A program made the position numbers and the translations under genes. This document shows, in pieces, positions 25,497 to 34,939 of a DNA stretch of 64,000 nucleotides (positions are counted from its first letter, which is position 1; every line of letters begins with the position of its first letter). The DNA comes from Mycobacterium marinum (GTDB lineage Bacteria; Actinomycetota; Actinomycetes; Mycobacteriales; Mycobacteriaceae): NCBI RefSeq assembly GCF_003391395.1, contig NZ_CP024190.1:1612001-1676000 (forward strand). The letters run 5' to 3'. The notes beneath the pieces are model-generated. The model had not been told where the DNA came from, did not search any database, and saw only the letters and a list, made by a program, of their open reading frames with translations.

Positions 25497-27914
25497 TCAT
25501 GAGCCGGCGCCGATTCGTACGACGCTGCCGATCCCCGCGCCCAGCTGGCGATACACCGCCGAACCAGGCGAGTTGAGGGGCAGCCACACCACCCGTTCGG
25601 GCATGTCAGTGATGTTCAGCGGCAAGGTGATCGAGCCGCGTGACGAGCTGACGGTCACCGCGTCGCCGTCGGCGGCGCCGATCTCGGCGGCAGTTTCTGC
25701 CGCCAGACGCACCACCGGTGGCCGTGCGGTGCCGGACAGATGGGGCTCGCCGTCCTGCAACCGCCCCGCGTCGAGCAGCATCCGCCAGCCCGTCAGGATG
25801 GCCTCACCCGCCGCGGGTTGGGCCGCACCGGCGGCAGTGACATGGGGGCTGGCGGCGTGCTTGCCATCCCAGTTGCCCAGCGCCGCGAGCTCTTCGCGCG
25901 CCGACTCGACCGACGACATCCCTAGATAGACGCCCATCTCATCGGCCAGCGCGTCGAGGACCCGGTGATCTGACTGGCCGGCTTGCTGGGTGCTGCCCCG
26001 CAGCGACGGTTCGAATTCGCGGTAGCGGCCCTCCCAGTTGACGAACGCTCCGGACTTCTGCGTGGTCGGCGCGACCGGGAACACCACGTCGGCCCGCTCG
26101 GTGACGGGGCTGTGCCGCAGTTCTAGGCTGACCACGAACCCGGCGGCGTCCAGCGCGGCCAGCACCGCGTCAGGGTCCGCGAAGTCGTCGGGCTCCAAGC
26201 CTCCCACCAGGAGGGCGTCCAGGTCCCCGTCGGTGGCGGCGGCCAGGATGCCGGCCGCGTCACGTCCAGGGGCGGTCGGCAAGTCGGAAACGTGCCACGC
26301 CGCACGAACCTGCGAGCGGGCGGTGTCATCGGCCAGCGGACGGCCGCCGGGCAGCAGCGTGGGCAGCGCGCCGGCCTCCAGTGCGCCACGTTCCCCGGCC
26401 CGCCGTGGTACCCAGGCCAGCCGGGCGCCGGTGCTGTCGGCCAACCGTGCCGCGGCGGACAATCCACCGGGCACCGTGGCCATGCGCTCGCCGACCATGA
26501 TGACCGCGCCCGGCGTCGCCAGCAGGTCACCTAGCTCGCCGGTGGCCAGGGCGTCCAGCGCCGCGGGCTCGGCGCCGGGAGCGGTCTTGATCAGCCGGCC
26601 CGACATCTTCTGCAGGCCGCGGGTGGCGAACGGGGCGAGAGCGTAAACGGGAAGACCGTTTTTGCGCGCCGCCTTACGCAGTCGCAAGAACACGATCGGC
26701 GACTCGTCTTCCGGCTCGAACCCGACCAGCAGCACCACCGGCGCGGATTCCAGGTCGGCGTAGCTGACGGTTACCGGCCGTCCCGCGATACGTGCGGCCA
26801 GGAAGTCGGCCTCCTCGGCCGAGTGCGGCCGGGCCCGGAAGTCGATGTCATTGCTATCCAGGGTGATTCGCGCGAACTTGGCGTAGGCGTAGGCGTCCTC
26901 CCAGGTGGCCCGGCCGCCGACCAGCACACCGGTGCGGCCGCGGGCTTCCTGCAGGCCCCGGGCCGCTGCCACGATGGCGTGCGACCACGATGCCGGGACC
27001 AGGTTGCCGTCGGTATCGCGGATCAGGGGAGTGGTGATGACGTCCGGCTGGGTCGCGTAGGTGAACGCCCAGCGGCCCTTGTCACAGTTCCACTCTTCGT
27101 TGACTTCAGGGTCATCACCGGCGAGCCGGCGCAGCACTTTGCCGCGGCGATGGTCGGTGCGTTGCGCACACCCCGATGCGCAGTGCTCGCAGACGCTGGG
27201 GCTCGAGACCAGATCGAATGGGCGCGCCCGGAACCGGTAGGCGGTCCCGGTCAGCGCACCCACCGGGCAGATCTGCACGGTGTTGCCCGAGAAGTAGGAG
27301 TCGAACGGTTCGTCGGCATAGATGCCGACTTGCTGCAGGGCGCCGCGCTCCTGCATGTCGATGAACGGGTCCCCGGCAATCTGGTTGGAGAACCGGGTGC
27401 ACCGGGCGCACAGGATGCAGCGTTCGCGGTCCAGCAACACTTGCGCGGAGATGTTGATCGGCTTGGCGAAGGTGCGCTTGACGTCGGTGAACCGCGACTC
27501 GGGCTGCCCGTTGGACATGGCCTGGTTCTGCAGCGGGCATTCACCACCCTTGTCGCACATCGGGCAGTCCAAGGGGTGGTTGATCAGCAGCAATTCCATC
27601 ACACCGTGCTGCGCCTTGTCGGCGGCCTCGGACGTGAGCTGGGTGCGAACCACCATGTCGTCGGTGGCCACGGTGGTGCACGACGCCAACGGCTTGCGCT
27701 GCCCCTCCACCTCGACCAGACATTGCCGACACGCGCCGACCGGCTCGAGCAGCGGGTGATCACAGAACCGTGGGATCTGTATACCCATGAGCTCGGCGGC
27801 CCGAATAACCAAAGTCCCTTTGGGAACGCTGATTTCGGCACCGTCGATAGTCAGCGTCACCAGCTCCGGCTGGCTCACCCCGTCGCCGGTCTTGGTATTG
27901 GCCGCACTTGTCAT
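25497..27914 (-). CDS. nuoG: NADH-quinone oxidoreductase subunit G
   Basis: 805 residues. Large iron-sulfur subunit of the peripheral arm. In order: N-terminal [2Fe-2S] ferredoxin fold (CDHPLLEPVGACRQCLVEVE and a later Cys), the His-Cys3 site near HPLDCPMCDKGGECPLQ, the CILCARC site, and the extra N7-type motif CEHCASGC with a Cys about 27 residues on (NEEWNCDKGRW). A molybdopterin-oxidoreductase-like domain without catalytic role follows. ATG at 27914 overlaps the nuoF stop by four bases and matches the orthologue's start. Confidence 0.95.
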   Translation of the reverse strand: MTSAANTKTGDGVSQPELVTLTIDGAEISVPKGTLVIRAAELMGIQIPRFCDHPLLEPVGACRQCLVEVEGQRKPLASCTTVATDDMVVRTQLTSEAADKAQHGVMELLLINHPLDCPMCDKGGECPLQNQAMSNGQPESRFTDVKRTFAKPINISAQVLLDRERCILCARCTRFSNQIAGDPFIDMQERGALQQVGIYADEPFDSYFSGNTVQICPVGALTGTAYRFRARPFDLVSSPSVCEHCASGCAQRTDHRRGKVLRRLAGDDPEVNEEWNCDKGRWAFTYATQPDVITTPLIRDTDGNLVPASWSHAIVAAARGLQEARGRTGVLVGGRATWEDAYAYAKFARITLDSNDIDFRARPHSAEEADFLAARIAGRPVTVSYADLESAPVVLLVGFEPEDESPIVFLRLRKAARKNGLPVYALAPFATRGLQKMSGRLIKTAPGAEPAALDALATGELGDLLATPGAVIMVGERMATVPGGLSAAARLADSTGARLAWVPRRAGERGALEAGALPTLLPGGRPLADDTARSQVRAAWHVSDLPTAPGRDAAGILAAATDGDLDALLVGGLEPDDFADPDAVLAALDAAGFVVSLELRHSPVTERADVVFPVAPTTQKSGAFVNWEGRYREFEPSLRGSTQQAGQSDHRVLDALADEMGVYLGMSSVESAREELAALGNWDGKHAASPHVTAAGAAQPAAGEAILTGWRMLLDAGRLQDGEPHLSGTARPPVVRLAAETAAEIGAADGDAVTVSSSRGSITLPLNITDMPERVVWLPLNSPGSAVYRQLGAGIGSVVRIGAGS

Positions 27915-29257
27915 TGTGGCCCAGTCCCTTTCGCGGTGTTCCGGCCTGCTGTGAGCATGGAGTCCCGGGGATCGAAGGGGCAACTGCCCTGTTCGACGTG
28001 GGCGATGTACTCGTCTTGGAAGTGCTTGATCGAGGACATCACCGGGCTGGCAGCTCCGTCACCCAGGGCGCAGAACGACTTTCCCAAAATGGAATCCGAG
28101 ATGTCGAGCAACTTGTCGATATCCTCGCGGGTGCCCTTGCCCGTTTCGAGGCGCGCGTAGATCTTGTCCAGCCAGAACGTGCCTTCTCGGCACGGGGTGC
28201 ATTTGCCGCATGATTCGTGCTTGTAGAACTCGGTCCAGCGCCGCACCGCACGGACCACACAGGTGGTCTCGTCGAAGATCTCCAGCGCTTTGGTGCCCAG
28301 CATGGACCCCACGCCGCCGACGCCCTCGTAGTCCAGCGGCACATCGAGGTGCTCGTCGGTGAGCAATGGGGTCGACGATCCGCCCGGCGTCCAGAACTTC
28401 AGTTGGTGCCCGGCCCGTATCCCGCCGGCGTAGTCGAGCAATTCGCGCAGGGTAATCCCCAGTGGGGCCTCGTACTGGCCGGGCCGGGTGACGTGGCCGG
28501 ACAGCGAATACAGGGTGAAGCCGGGCGACTTCTCGCTGCCCATCGAGCGGAACCAGTCGACTCCGTTGAGGATGATGGACGGGACGCTGGCGATCGTTTC
28601 GACGTTGTTGATCACCGTCGGGCAGCCGTAGAGCCCGGCAACCGCGGGGAAGGGGGGCCGCAGGCGTGGCTGACCGCGCCGGCCCTCGAGCGAATCCAGC
28701 AGCGCGGTCTCCTCGCCGCAGATGTAGGCGCCCGCGCCGGCGTGGACCACCAGTTCCAGATCGAATCCGGAGCCATTGATGTTGCGGCCCAACAATCCCG
28801 CGGCGTATGCCTCGGTCACCGCGTTCTGCAGGCGGCGCAACACCGGCAGCACCTCGCCGCGCACGTAGATGAACGCGTGGCTGGCCCGGATCGCGTAGGC
28901 GGCGATGATGACGCCCTCGACGAGCACGTGCGGTGTGGCCAGCATCAGCGGAATGTCTTTGCACGTGCCGGGTTCGGACTCGTCGGCGTTGACCACCAAA
29001 TAGTGGGGCTTGGCCGCGGGACCGGCATCGCCCTGCGGAATGAACGACCACTTGGTGCCGGTGGAGAAGCCGGCGCCGCCGCGTCCGCGCAGACCCGAAT
29101 CCTTCACCGTTCCGATCACCGCGTCGGGCCCCATGGCCAGGGCCTTCTCCAGCGCCCGGTACCCGTCGTGACGACGGTAGGTGGCCAGCGTCCACGACTC
29201 GGGGTCGTCCCAGTAACGACTGATGACCGGCGTCAAAGGTGTTGCCTGGGAAGTCAT
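27911..29257 (-). CDS. nuoF: NADH-quinone oxidoreductase subunit F
   Basis: 448 residues. NADH- and FMN-binding subunit where electrons enter complex I. The glycine-rich nucleotide motif GLRGRGGAGFSTGTKWSF, the FMN region GAGAYICGEETALLDSLEG and the [4Fe-4S] N3 ligands SCGKCTPCREGT (about residue 355, with a further Cys at KSFCALGD) are intact. ATG at 29257 overlaps the nuoE stop by one base (TGATG) and is preceded by GGAGGGC. Confidence 0.95.
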   Translation of the reverse strand: MTSQATPLTPVISRYWDDPESWTLATYRRHDGYRALEKALAMGPDAVIGTVKDSGLRGRGGAGFSTGTKWSFIPQGDAGPAAKPHYLVVNADESEPGTCKDIPLMLATPHVLVEGVIIAAYAIRASHAFIYVRGEVLPVLRRLQNAVTEAYAAGLLGRNINGSGFDLELVVHAGAGAYICGEETALLDSLEGRRGQPRLRPPFPAVAGLYGCPTVINNVETIASVPSIILNGVDWFRSMGSEKSPGFTLYSLSGHVTRPGQYEAPLGITLRELLDYAGGIRAGHQLKFWTPGGSSTPLLTDEHLDVPLDYEGVGGVGSMLGTKALEIFDETTCVVRAVRRWTEFYKHESCGKCTPCREGTFWLDKIYARLETGKGTREDIDKLLDISDSILGKSFCALGDGAASPVMSSIKHFQDEYIAHVEQGSCPFDPRDSMLTAGRNTAKGTGPQ

Positions 29258-30012
29258 CACTGCCCTCCAGGTGCCGGCGGTGCCTGCATGTCGTTGTCTT
29301 GCGCCACCCGCAGTCCGGCCAATGTCGCGGCACCCGCACCGCCCTGGCCCTGGTCGGGTCGGGTGTCGGGCAAGCCGGCCAGAATGCGCGATGTCTGGCG
29401 GAAGCCGCACAGTGGAGCGCCCCGGGTAGGCGCGATCGGTTCGCCCGAGCGCAGCGAGTCAACGAGTTCGCGCGCCGATTCCGGTGTCTGGTTGTCAAAG
29501 AATTCCCAGTTGACCATCACCACTGGCGCGTAGTCGCACGCCGCGTTGCATTCGATGTGTTGCAAGGTGACCGAGCCATCGGAGGTGGTCTCGTCGTTGC
29601 CGACGCCGAGGTGGTCTTTGAGGGTCTCAAAGATTGCGTCGCCGCCCATCACCGCGCACAGGGTGTTGGTGCAGACGCCGACCAGGTATTCGCCGGTCGG
29701 CCCACGGCGATACATGGTGTAGAAGCTGGCCACCGCCGAAACCTCGGCTCCGGTCAGGCCCAACTGATTTGCGCAGAACTGCAGGCCCGCGGGGGTCAGG
29801 TAGGAGTCCTCGCCCTGCACCAGGTGCAGCAACGGCAGCAGCGCGGAGCGCTGGTCGGGATAGCGGCCGATGATCTCCTTGGCTTCGATCTCCAGCCGTG
29901 CCAGCGCATCCGGCGGGTAGGACTGCGGGGCACCCTCAACCATGAATTGGTTGGGCTCCTCGGGCGGCGGTCCGAGCCGGACGAATACCGGCTGACTCTG
30001 TGGCGCGTTCAC
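29257..30012 (-). CDS. nuoE: NADH-quinone oxidoreductase subunit E
   Basis: 251 residues. Thioredoxin-like [2Fe-2S] (N1a) subunit; the four cysteines occur as CTNTLC and, 40 residues later, CNAAC. The C-terminal 80 residues (from TPESARELVDSL) are an actinobacterial extension. Partner of NuoF in the NADH dehydrogenase module. GTG start at 30012 overlaps nuoD by four bases. Confidence 0.94.
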   Translation of the reverse strand: MNAPQSQPVFVRLGPPPEEPNQFMVEGAPQSYPPDALARLEIEAKEIIGRYPDQRSALLPLLHLVQGEDSYLTPAGLQFCANQLGLTGAEVSAVASFYTMYRRGPTGEYLVGVCTNTLCAVMGGDAIFETLKDHLGVGNDETTSDGSVTLQHIECNAACDYAPVVMVNWEFFDNQTPESARELVDSLRSGEPIAPTRGAPLCGFRQTSRILAGLPDTRPDQGQGGAGAATLAGLRVAQDNDMQAPPAPGGQ

Positions 30013-31307
30013 CGATCCACCCCTCCCATCACGGGATCGATGCTGGCGACCGCGGTAATCAAGTCGGCAACCATCCCGCCTTCGGACATTGCTGCAACCG
30101 CTTGCAGGTTGGTGAACGAGGGGTCGCGGTAGTGCACGCGGTATGGGCGGGTGCCGCCATCGCTGACCATGTGCACGCCGAGCTCGCCGCGCGGTGATTC
30201 CACAGCCACGTACACCTGACCGGCCGGCACCCGGATCCCTTCGGTGACCAGCTTGAAGTGGTGGATCAGGGCTTCCATCGAACTACCCATGATCTTGGCG
30301 ATGTGTTCGGGTGAGTTGCCCATGCCGTCGGGCCCCACCTTCAAGTCGGCCGGCCACGCCAGTTTGCGGTCCTCGATCATGGTCGGCCCGGGTCGCAGCC
30401 TGTCCAGACACTGCTCGACGATCTTGATCGATTCCCACATCTCTTTGACACGAATCATGTAGCGGCCGTAGGCATCGCAACCGTCAGCGGTGATCACGTC
30501 GAACTCGTAGTTCTCATAGCCGCAATAGGGCTCGCTCTTGCGCAGATCGTGGGGCAGCCCCGTGGATCGCAGGATCGGGCCGGTGATGCCCAGGGCCATG
30601 CATCCGGCCAGATCCAGGTAGCCGACGTCCTGGGTGCGCGCCTTCCAGATAGCGTTTTCGTTGAGCAGATCCCCCATCTCGCGCAGCGGCTGGCGAAGAT
30701 CCGCAATGGCTTTGGCGATCTCGGTAGGCCCATCCGGTGGCAGGTCCTGTGCCACACCGCCGGGCCGGATGTAGGCGCTGTTCATCCGCAGGCCGGTGAT
30801 CGACTCGAACAGGCTGAGAATGATCTCGCGGGCCCGGAAACCGACGAACATCGGTGTCATGGCACCCAATTCCATGCCGCCGGTGGCCAAAGCGACCAAG
30901 TGCGAGGAGATCCGGTTGAGCTCCATCATCATCACCCGGATGACGTTGACCCGCTCGGGAATCTCGTCGGTGATGCCCAGGAGTTTCTCGACACCCAGAC
31001 AGTAGGCGGTCTCGTTGAAGAACGGCGACAGGTAGTCCATCCGGGTCACGAAGGTGACGCCCTGAGTCCAGTACCGGTATTCGAGGTTCTTCTCGATTCC
31101 GGTGTGCAGGTAGCCGATTCCGCACCGGGCCTCGGTGACGGTTTCACCCTCGATCTCGAGGATCAGCCGAAGCACCCCATGGGTGGAAGGGTGCTGGGGC
31201 CCCATGTTGACGACGATGCGTTCCCCGGGGTCGGCGCCGCGGGCGGCCTCGACGATCTCGTTCCAGTCCTGTCCGCCCGCGACCAGCACGGTTTCGGTGT
31301 CGGTCAT
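30009..31307 (-). CDS. nuoD: NADH-quinone oxidoreductase subunit D
   Basis: 432 residues. The 49-kDa-type subunit that builds the quinone site with NuoB. Signatures are NMGPQHPSTHGVLRLILEIE, the quinone-proximal His region, RTQDVGYLDLAGCMALGITGP (in two halves) and the C-terminal DPVMGGVDR. Its start at ATG 31307 leaves 19 bases after nuoC and skips a long upstream in-frame extension lacking homology. Confidence 0.95.
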   Translation of the reverse strand: MTDTETVLVAGGQDWNEIVEAARGADPGERIVVNMGPQHPSTHGVLRLILEIEGETVTEARCGIGYLHTGIEKNLEYRYWTQGVTFVTRMDYLSPFFNETAYCLGVEKLLGITDEIPERVNVIRVMMMELNRISSHLVALATGGMELGAMTPMFVGFRAREIILSLFESITGLRMNSAYIRPGGVAQDLPPDGPTEIAKAIADLRQPLREMGDLLNENAIWKARTQDVGYLDLAGCMALGITGPILRSTGLPHDLRKSEPYCGYENYEFDVITADGCDAYGRYMIRVKEMWESIKIVEQCLDRLRPGPTMIEDRKLAWPADLKVGPDGMGNSPEHIAKIMGSSMEALIHHFKLVTEGIRVPAGQVYVAVESPRGELGVHMVSDGGTRPYRVHYRDPSFTNLQAVAAMSEGGMVADLITAVASIDPVMGGVDR

Positions 31308-31326
31308 TTCTCTTCTTGTTTCGTCA

Positions 31327-32043
31327 TCAGTTGTAACCCCTTCGCTCGTCGGGCGGGGGTATCTGCGCGCCCTTGTATTCGACCGGGATGCCGCCGAGTG
31401 GATAGTCCTTGCGCTGTGGGTGCCCCTGCCAGTCATCAGGCATCTCGATTCGCGTCAGCGAGGGATGCCCGTCGAAGATGATGCCGAAGAAGTCGTATGT
31501 CTCGCGCTCATGCCAATCGTTGGTCGGGTAGACGGCGTATAGCGACGGGATATGCGGATCGCTGTCGGGGGCAGACACTTCCAGCCGCAGGCGACGGTTG
31601 TGGGTGATCGATTGCAGCGGGTAAACCGCGTGTAGTTCGCGGCCGGTCTCATGCGGGTAGTGCACCCCGTTGACTCCCAGGCACAGCTCAAAGCGCAATT
31701 CCGGCTCGTCGCGGAGGGACTGTGCGACTCGCAGTAGGGCCTCGCGGCGAACGTGCAGGGTCAACTCGTTGCGATAGACCACGACTTTCTCTATGGCATC
31801 CTCGAATTCGACGCCGTCGCGGTTCAGCGCCTCGGCCAGGCGATCGGCGATCTCGTCGAAGTAGAAGCCGTACGGGCGGGGGCTACTGCCCGGCAGCACG
31901 ATCTCGCGCACCAATCGCCCGTATCCGGAGGTGTCGCCGGTGCCTTTGACGCCGAACATGCCGCGACGCACGTCGACCACTTCTTCATTGGAGGAGCCGG
32001 TTTGGCCCGCTGCGTCTGATGGGTTCTGGTCTGGCGAGCTCAT
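31327..32043 (-). CDS. nuoC: NADH-quinone oxidoreductase subunit C
   Basis: 238 residues. The 30-kDa-type subunit of the hydrogenase-like module; its core carries LHAVYPLQSITHNRRLRLEV, the signature ERETYDFFGIIFDGHP and the DWQGHPQRKDYPL end. The first 70 residues (RRGMFGVKGTGDTSGYGRL) are the mycobacterial extension. ATG at 32043 overlaps the nuoB stop by four bases. Confidence 0.94.
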   Translation of the reverse strand: MSSPDQNPSDAAGQTGSSNEEVVDVRRGMFGVKGTGDTSGYGRLVREIVLPGSSPRPYGFYFDEIADRLAEALNRDGVEFEDAIEKVVVYRNELTLHVRREALLRVAQSLRDEPELRFELCLGVNGVHYPHETGRELHAVYPLQSITHNRRLRLEVSAPDSDPHIPSLYAVYPTNDWHERETYDFFGIIFDGHPSLTRIEMPDDWQGHPQRKDYPLGGIPVEYKGAQIPPPDERRGYN

Positions 32044-32594
32044 CGCAGCAATCCACGCATCTCGATAGTGGGCCTGGCCAACATCGCCGCCTCTTCGGCT
32101 TCGGCGATGGCGCGTTCCCGGTTGACGCCAAGCGGCATTTCCTGAATCTTCTCGTGCAGCTTGAGGATTGCGTGCAACAGCATTTCCGGACGGGGTGGAC
32201 AGCCGGGCAGGTAGATGTCGACCGGAACAACGTGGTCCACGCCTTGCACGATCGCGTAGTTGTTGAACATCCCGCCCGACGATGCGCACACGCCCATGGC
32301 CAGAACCCATTTCGGCTCGGCCATCTGGTCGTAGATCTGGCGCAGCACCGGCGCCATCTTCTGGCTGACCCGCCCCGCCACAATCATCAGGTCCGCTTGG
32401 CGTGGCGTCGCCGAAAACCGCTCCATCCCAAACCGGGCGATGTCGAACCTCGGCCCCGCGGTTGCCATCATCTCGATTGCGCAGCATGCCAGCCCGAACG
32501 TCGCCGGCCACAGTGAGTTCTTGCGGACATAGCCCGCTACCTTCTCGACTGTCGACAACAGGATTCCGCCGGGTAGTTGTTCTTCCAGTCCCAC
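32040..32594 (-). CDS. nuoB: NADH-quinone oxidoreductase subunit B
   Basis: 184 residues. Carries cluster N2, the last Fe-S centre before quinone. The paired cysteines LACCAIEM, the third in GVCASSGGMFNNYA and the fourth in LPGCPPRPE are present. The length is normal. GTG at 32594 starts eight bases after the nuoA stop, with AGGT upstream. Confidence 0.95.
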   Translation of the reverse strand: MGLEEQLPGGILLSTVEKVAGYVRKNSLWPATFGLACCAIEMMATAGPRFDIARFGMERFSATPRQADLMIVAGRVSQKMAPVLRQIYDQMAEPKWVLAMGVCASSGGMFNNYAIVQGVDHVVPVDIYLPGCPPRPEMLLHAILKLHEKIQEMPLGVNRERAIAEAEEAAMLARPTIEMRGLLR

Positions 32595-32602
32595 GACCTA
32601 CC

Positions 32603-32986
32603 TCAATCCCACGTCAGGCCCCCGCGGCGCCACACGTATGCGTACGCCACGAACACCGTGAGCATGAATATCGCCATCTCAACTAGAGCAAACGTCCCCA
32701 GTGCATCGAAGCTGACCGCCCATGGATAGAGGAACACGATTTCGATGTCGAAGACGATAAACAACATTGCGGTCAGGTAATACTTCACCGGGAACCGCTG
32801 CCCGCTCGCCGTTTCGCGGCCGCTGGCCCCGGCTTGCGCCTCGGTGGGTTCGATTCCGCATTCGTAGGCGGCAAGTTTCGACCGGTTGAAGCGGGTCGGT
32901 CCGACCAGGCTTGCGATCACAACCGAGACCACGGCGAAGCCGGCGGCGAGCGTCGCCAGTACCAGGATGGGTATGTAAGCGTTCAA
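32603..32986 (-). CDS. nuoA: NADH-quinone oxidoreductase subunit A
   Basis: 127 residues with three transmembrane helices. Hallmarks are KLAAYECGIEP (loop with the conserved Cys), GQRFPVKYYLTAMLFIVFDI and EMAIFMLTVFVAYAYVWRRG. First gene of the operon. The TTG at 32986 (NAYIPILVLATL) is favoured because GGAG lies four bases upstream and the length then equals the M. tuberculosis protein as I recall it. An ATG at 33091 would add 35 residues rich in Pro and Gly, but has no clear binding site and would put a palindrome inside the gene. Confidence 0.9.
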   Translation of the reverse strand: MNAYIPILVLATLAAGFAVVSVVIASLVGPTRFNRSKLAAYECGIEPTEAQAGASGRETASGQRFPVKYYLTAMLFIVFDIEIVFLYPWAVSFDALGTFALVEMAIFMLTVFVAYAYVWRRGGLTWD

Positions 32987-33071
32987 GTCGCTCCATGATC
33001 CGTCGTACGGGCCGCCAGCACGGCGGCCGGGCGGCTGACTGGGCTGCTGTGACGGACCGGGCGTGTGGACC

Positions 33072-33082
33072 GTCACAGTGAC
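33072..33082. promoter_or_regulatory. Palindrome upstream of nuoA
   Basis: GTCACAGTGAC is a perfect 11-base palindrome about a centre base, 86 bases upstream of the chosen nuoA start and inside the only region that can hold the operon promoter. It resembles but does not match the mycobacterial CRP consensus (TGTGA, six bases, TCACA). Candidate operator only. Confidence 0.35.
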
Positions 33083-33091
33083 CTTCAACAT

Positions 33092-33405
33092 AGTCGCGCT
33101 TCGGCGGGGCTACATGCCGGGGGGTCAACCTGGTGGACATCCCCAGGATGCGCGCCCGCGTCGCGCCTGGCTTGCTGGTCACGGTGATGAGCGGCCAGGG
33201 TCAGCGCGGGGTCGCGTCATCGGCGATTGCCGCCGATTGACGTAGCTGGTTGCCGTCGAGTGCCGGTGCGGATTCCTATGAAAGTCAGGTAAACCGTCGG
33301 ATAACTGGCACCACTTGTTGCTAATGTTTGCTGCTGGCGGGTTGTCGCTGGGGAGTTCGCGAAAGGCAGTGCAATACTGCCCCGCGATCTGGGAGGATTG
33401 ATGCC
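33092..33405. other. Divergent intergenic region, nuoA and PPE
   Basis: About 310 bases without a convincing gene. It must contain the PPE promoter and probably part of the nuo promoter. Moderately AT-rich patches are seen near 33275-33330. I see no clear terminator or RNA structure. Confidence 0.6.
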
Positions 33406-34758
33406 GTGAGTTTCTTTGTGCTGCCACCGGAGATCAATTCTCTGCGAATGTTTATTGGTGCTGGCACAGCGCCGATGCTGGAGGCGGCCGCGGCCTGGCA
33501 GGGGCTTGCCGAGGAGCTGAGCACCGCGGCGCAATCGTTTGCTTCGGTGACCGCCGGGTTGGCGGGTCAGGCCTGGCAGGGTTCGGCGGCGATGGCGATG
33601 GCCTCGGCGGCGGCGCCGTACGCGGGCTGGTTGGCCGCGGCCGCGGCGCAATCGGCTGGAGCGGCGGGCAACGCCCGGGCCGTGGCAAGCATGTTCGAGG
33701 CGGCGCAGGCCGCAACGGTGCTTCCGACATCGATATCGGCCAACCGCAATGCATTCGTGCAGCTGGTGATGTCGAATCTGTTCGGTCAGAACGCACCGGC
33801 GATAGCGGCTGCCGAGTCCATCTACGAAGAGATGTGGGCCGCCGACGTTGCGGCGATGTCCGGGTACTACTCCGGGGTGTCGGCGGTGGCGGCGCAAGTG
33901 GTGCCGTGGCAATCCGTGCTGAAGGGCTTGCCGGGGCTTGCCTCCGGCCTGGCGGGCGGCGCCGGTGCCGGTAGTGGTTTTGCCGGCGGGTCCGGCATGG
34001 TGGGCGGCGCCGCGGGGAGCCCTGGGAGCCAAGGTGGCGCGGGTGCGGGCAGCGACACCGCCGGCGCCAATGCTGGTGGTGACGCCAGCTCCAGCGTTGT
34101 TGCTGGTGGCGGTGCCGGAGGTGCCGGTTTGGTTGGTGCGGGCGGTTACGCCAGTGGTGGGGGCGGCGCAGATTCCGGTGCCATGGTGGCCCCGGGCGGT
34201 GCGGCCAATGGCACCGTCGATGGGGCGAGTAGCGGTGTCGGCGGCGGCGGTGGCGGGATGGCCGCCAGTGCCGGCGCGGCGACTCCCGGGATGGGAGCCA
34301 TGGCCATGCCGATCGCTGGCATGGCTGCCGCCCGCGCCGCGATGGCGGCCAGTGGTGGTCAATCCGGGCCGGTGAATGCCGGCCCGCCGGTCCGAGAGAC
34401 CGCCCCCGCGGCTCCAGAACCCGAAGCAGCGGCTCCGGCGCCAGAGGAAGTCGAAGCGCCGGTACCGCAAATGGCGGTCTTGCCGACGGCGGATCCCGGC
34501 ATTGCCGCGGCGGCCGCACCGGGATCAAAGCCTCAGGCAGCGCGGGCCACCGGTACTACCGGAATTCCCGCGTCGCCGCTGCGTTATTCGCCGGCCGGAA
34601 CGGAATCGAAGCGGTCGGCGCCAACGCAGGATCAACAAGATGGTGCCGAACAGACAGCTGCCGAGGACACCGTGGTGCCGTTGCGGCCGGAGGCGGTGGC
34701 CGGGGAATTGCGCTCTCGCGTGCAGGAACCGTCCGGCATTCAAATGCGGGGTGGCTGA
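33406..34758 (+). CDS. PPE family protein with Gly/Ala-rich C-terminus
   Basis: 450 residues from GTG 33406, with GGAGG nine bases upstream. The PPE domain is complete (SFFVLPPEINSLRMFIGAG; WQG; SNLFGQNAPAIAAAESIYEE) and close in sequence to the two PPE-MPTR genes across the nuo operon. The rest differs completely: no MPTR repeats and no SVP motif, but a Gly/Ala-rich linker (about 190-330) and a Pro/Ala/Glu-rich, more charged tail ending VAGELRSRVQEPSGIQMRGG. Secreted by ESX by family analogy. Lies in the relative position of PPE52 (Rv3144c), but its tail does not identify it as that gene. Confidence 0.9.
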   Translation: MSFFVLPPEINSLRMFIGAGTAPMLEAAAAWQGLAEELSTAAQSFASVTAGLAGQAWQGSAAMAMASAAAPYAGWLAAAAAQSAGAAGNARAVASMFEAAQAATVLPTSISANRNAFVQLVMSNLFGQNAPAIAAAESIYEEMWAADVAAMSGYYSGVSAVAAQVVPWQSVLKGLPGLASGLAGGAGAGSGFAGGSGMVGGAAGSPGSQGGAGAGSDTAGANAGGDASSSVVAGGGAGGAGLVGAGGYASGGGGADSGAMVAPGGAANGTVDGASSGVGGGGGGMAASAGAATPGMGAMAMPIAGMAAARAAMAASGGQSGPVNAGPPVRETAPAAPEPEAAAPAPEEVEAPVPQMAVLPTADPGIAAAAAPGSKPQAARATGTTGIPASPLRYSPAGTESKRSAPTQDQQDGAEQTAAEDTVVPLRPEAVAGELRSRVQEPSGIQMRGG

Positions 34759-34788
34759 ACAACCGGCGCCCAAGCGCGCTCACCCGCG

Positions 34789-34809
34789 AAAGCCCGTCCT
34801 CCGGGCTTT
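34789..34809 (+). terminator. Hairpin terminator after PPE gene
   Basis: AAAGCCCG (34789-34796) and CGGGCTTT (34802-34809) form a perfect 8-bp stem with a 5-base loop, 30 bases past the PPE stop. There is no long T tract, as is usual for mycobacterial intrinsic terminators. Confidence 0.65.
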
Positions 34810-34939
34810 GCGCAAACTTTAACTGTCGGCCGGGTAGCTACTCGGTAAACAAATTCGTGCACTGCGACACGTGACTATGTCGCTGCGGCGCTTTATGCCC
34901 GCGTTCCCCTAACTTGACGTGAAATACGTGGGAGGGGAG

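Noticed and set aside
33066..33082. CRP-type site in the nuoA promoter
   Set aside because: Half-sites TGTGG and TCACA are four bases apart instead of six, so it does not match the consensus; only the shorter palindrome was kept.
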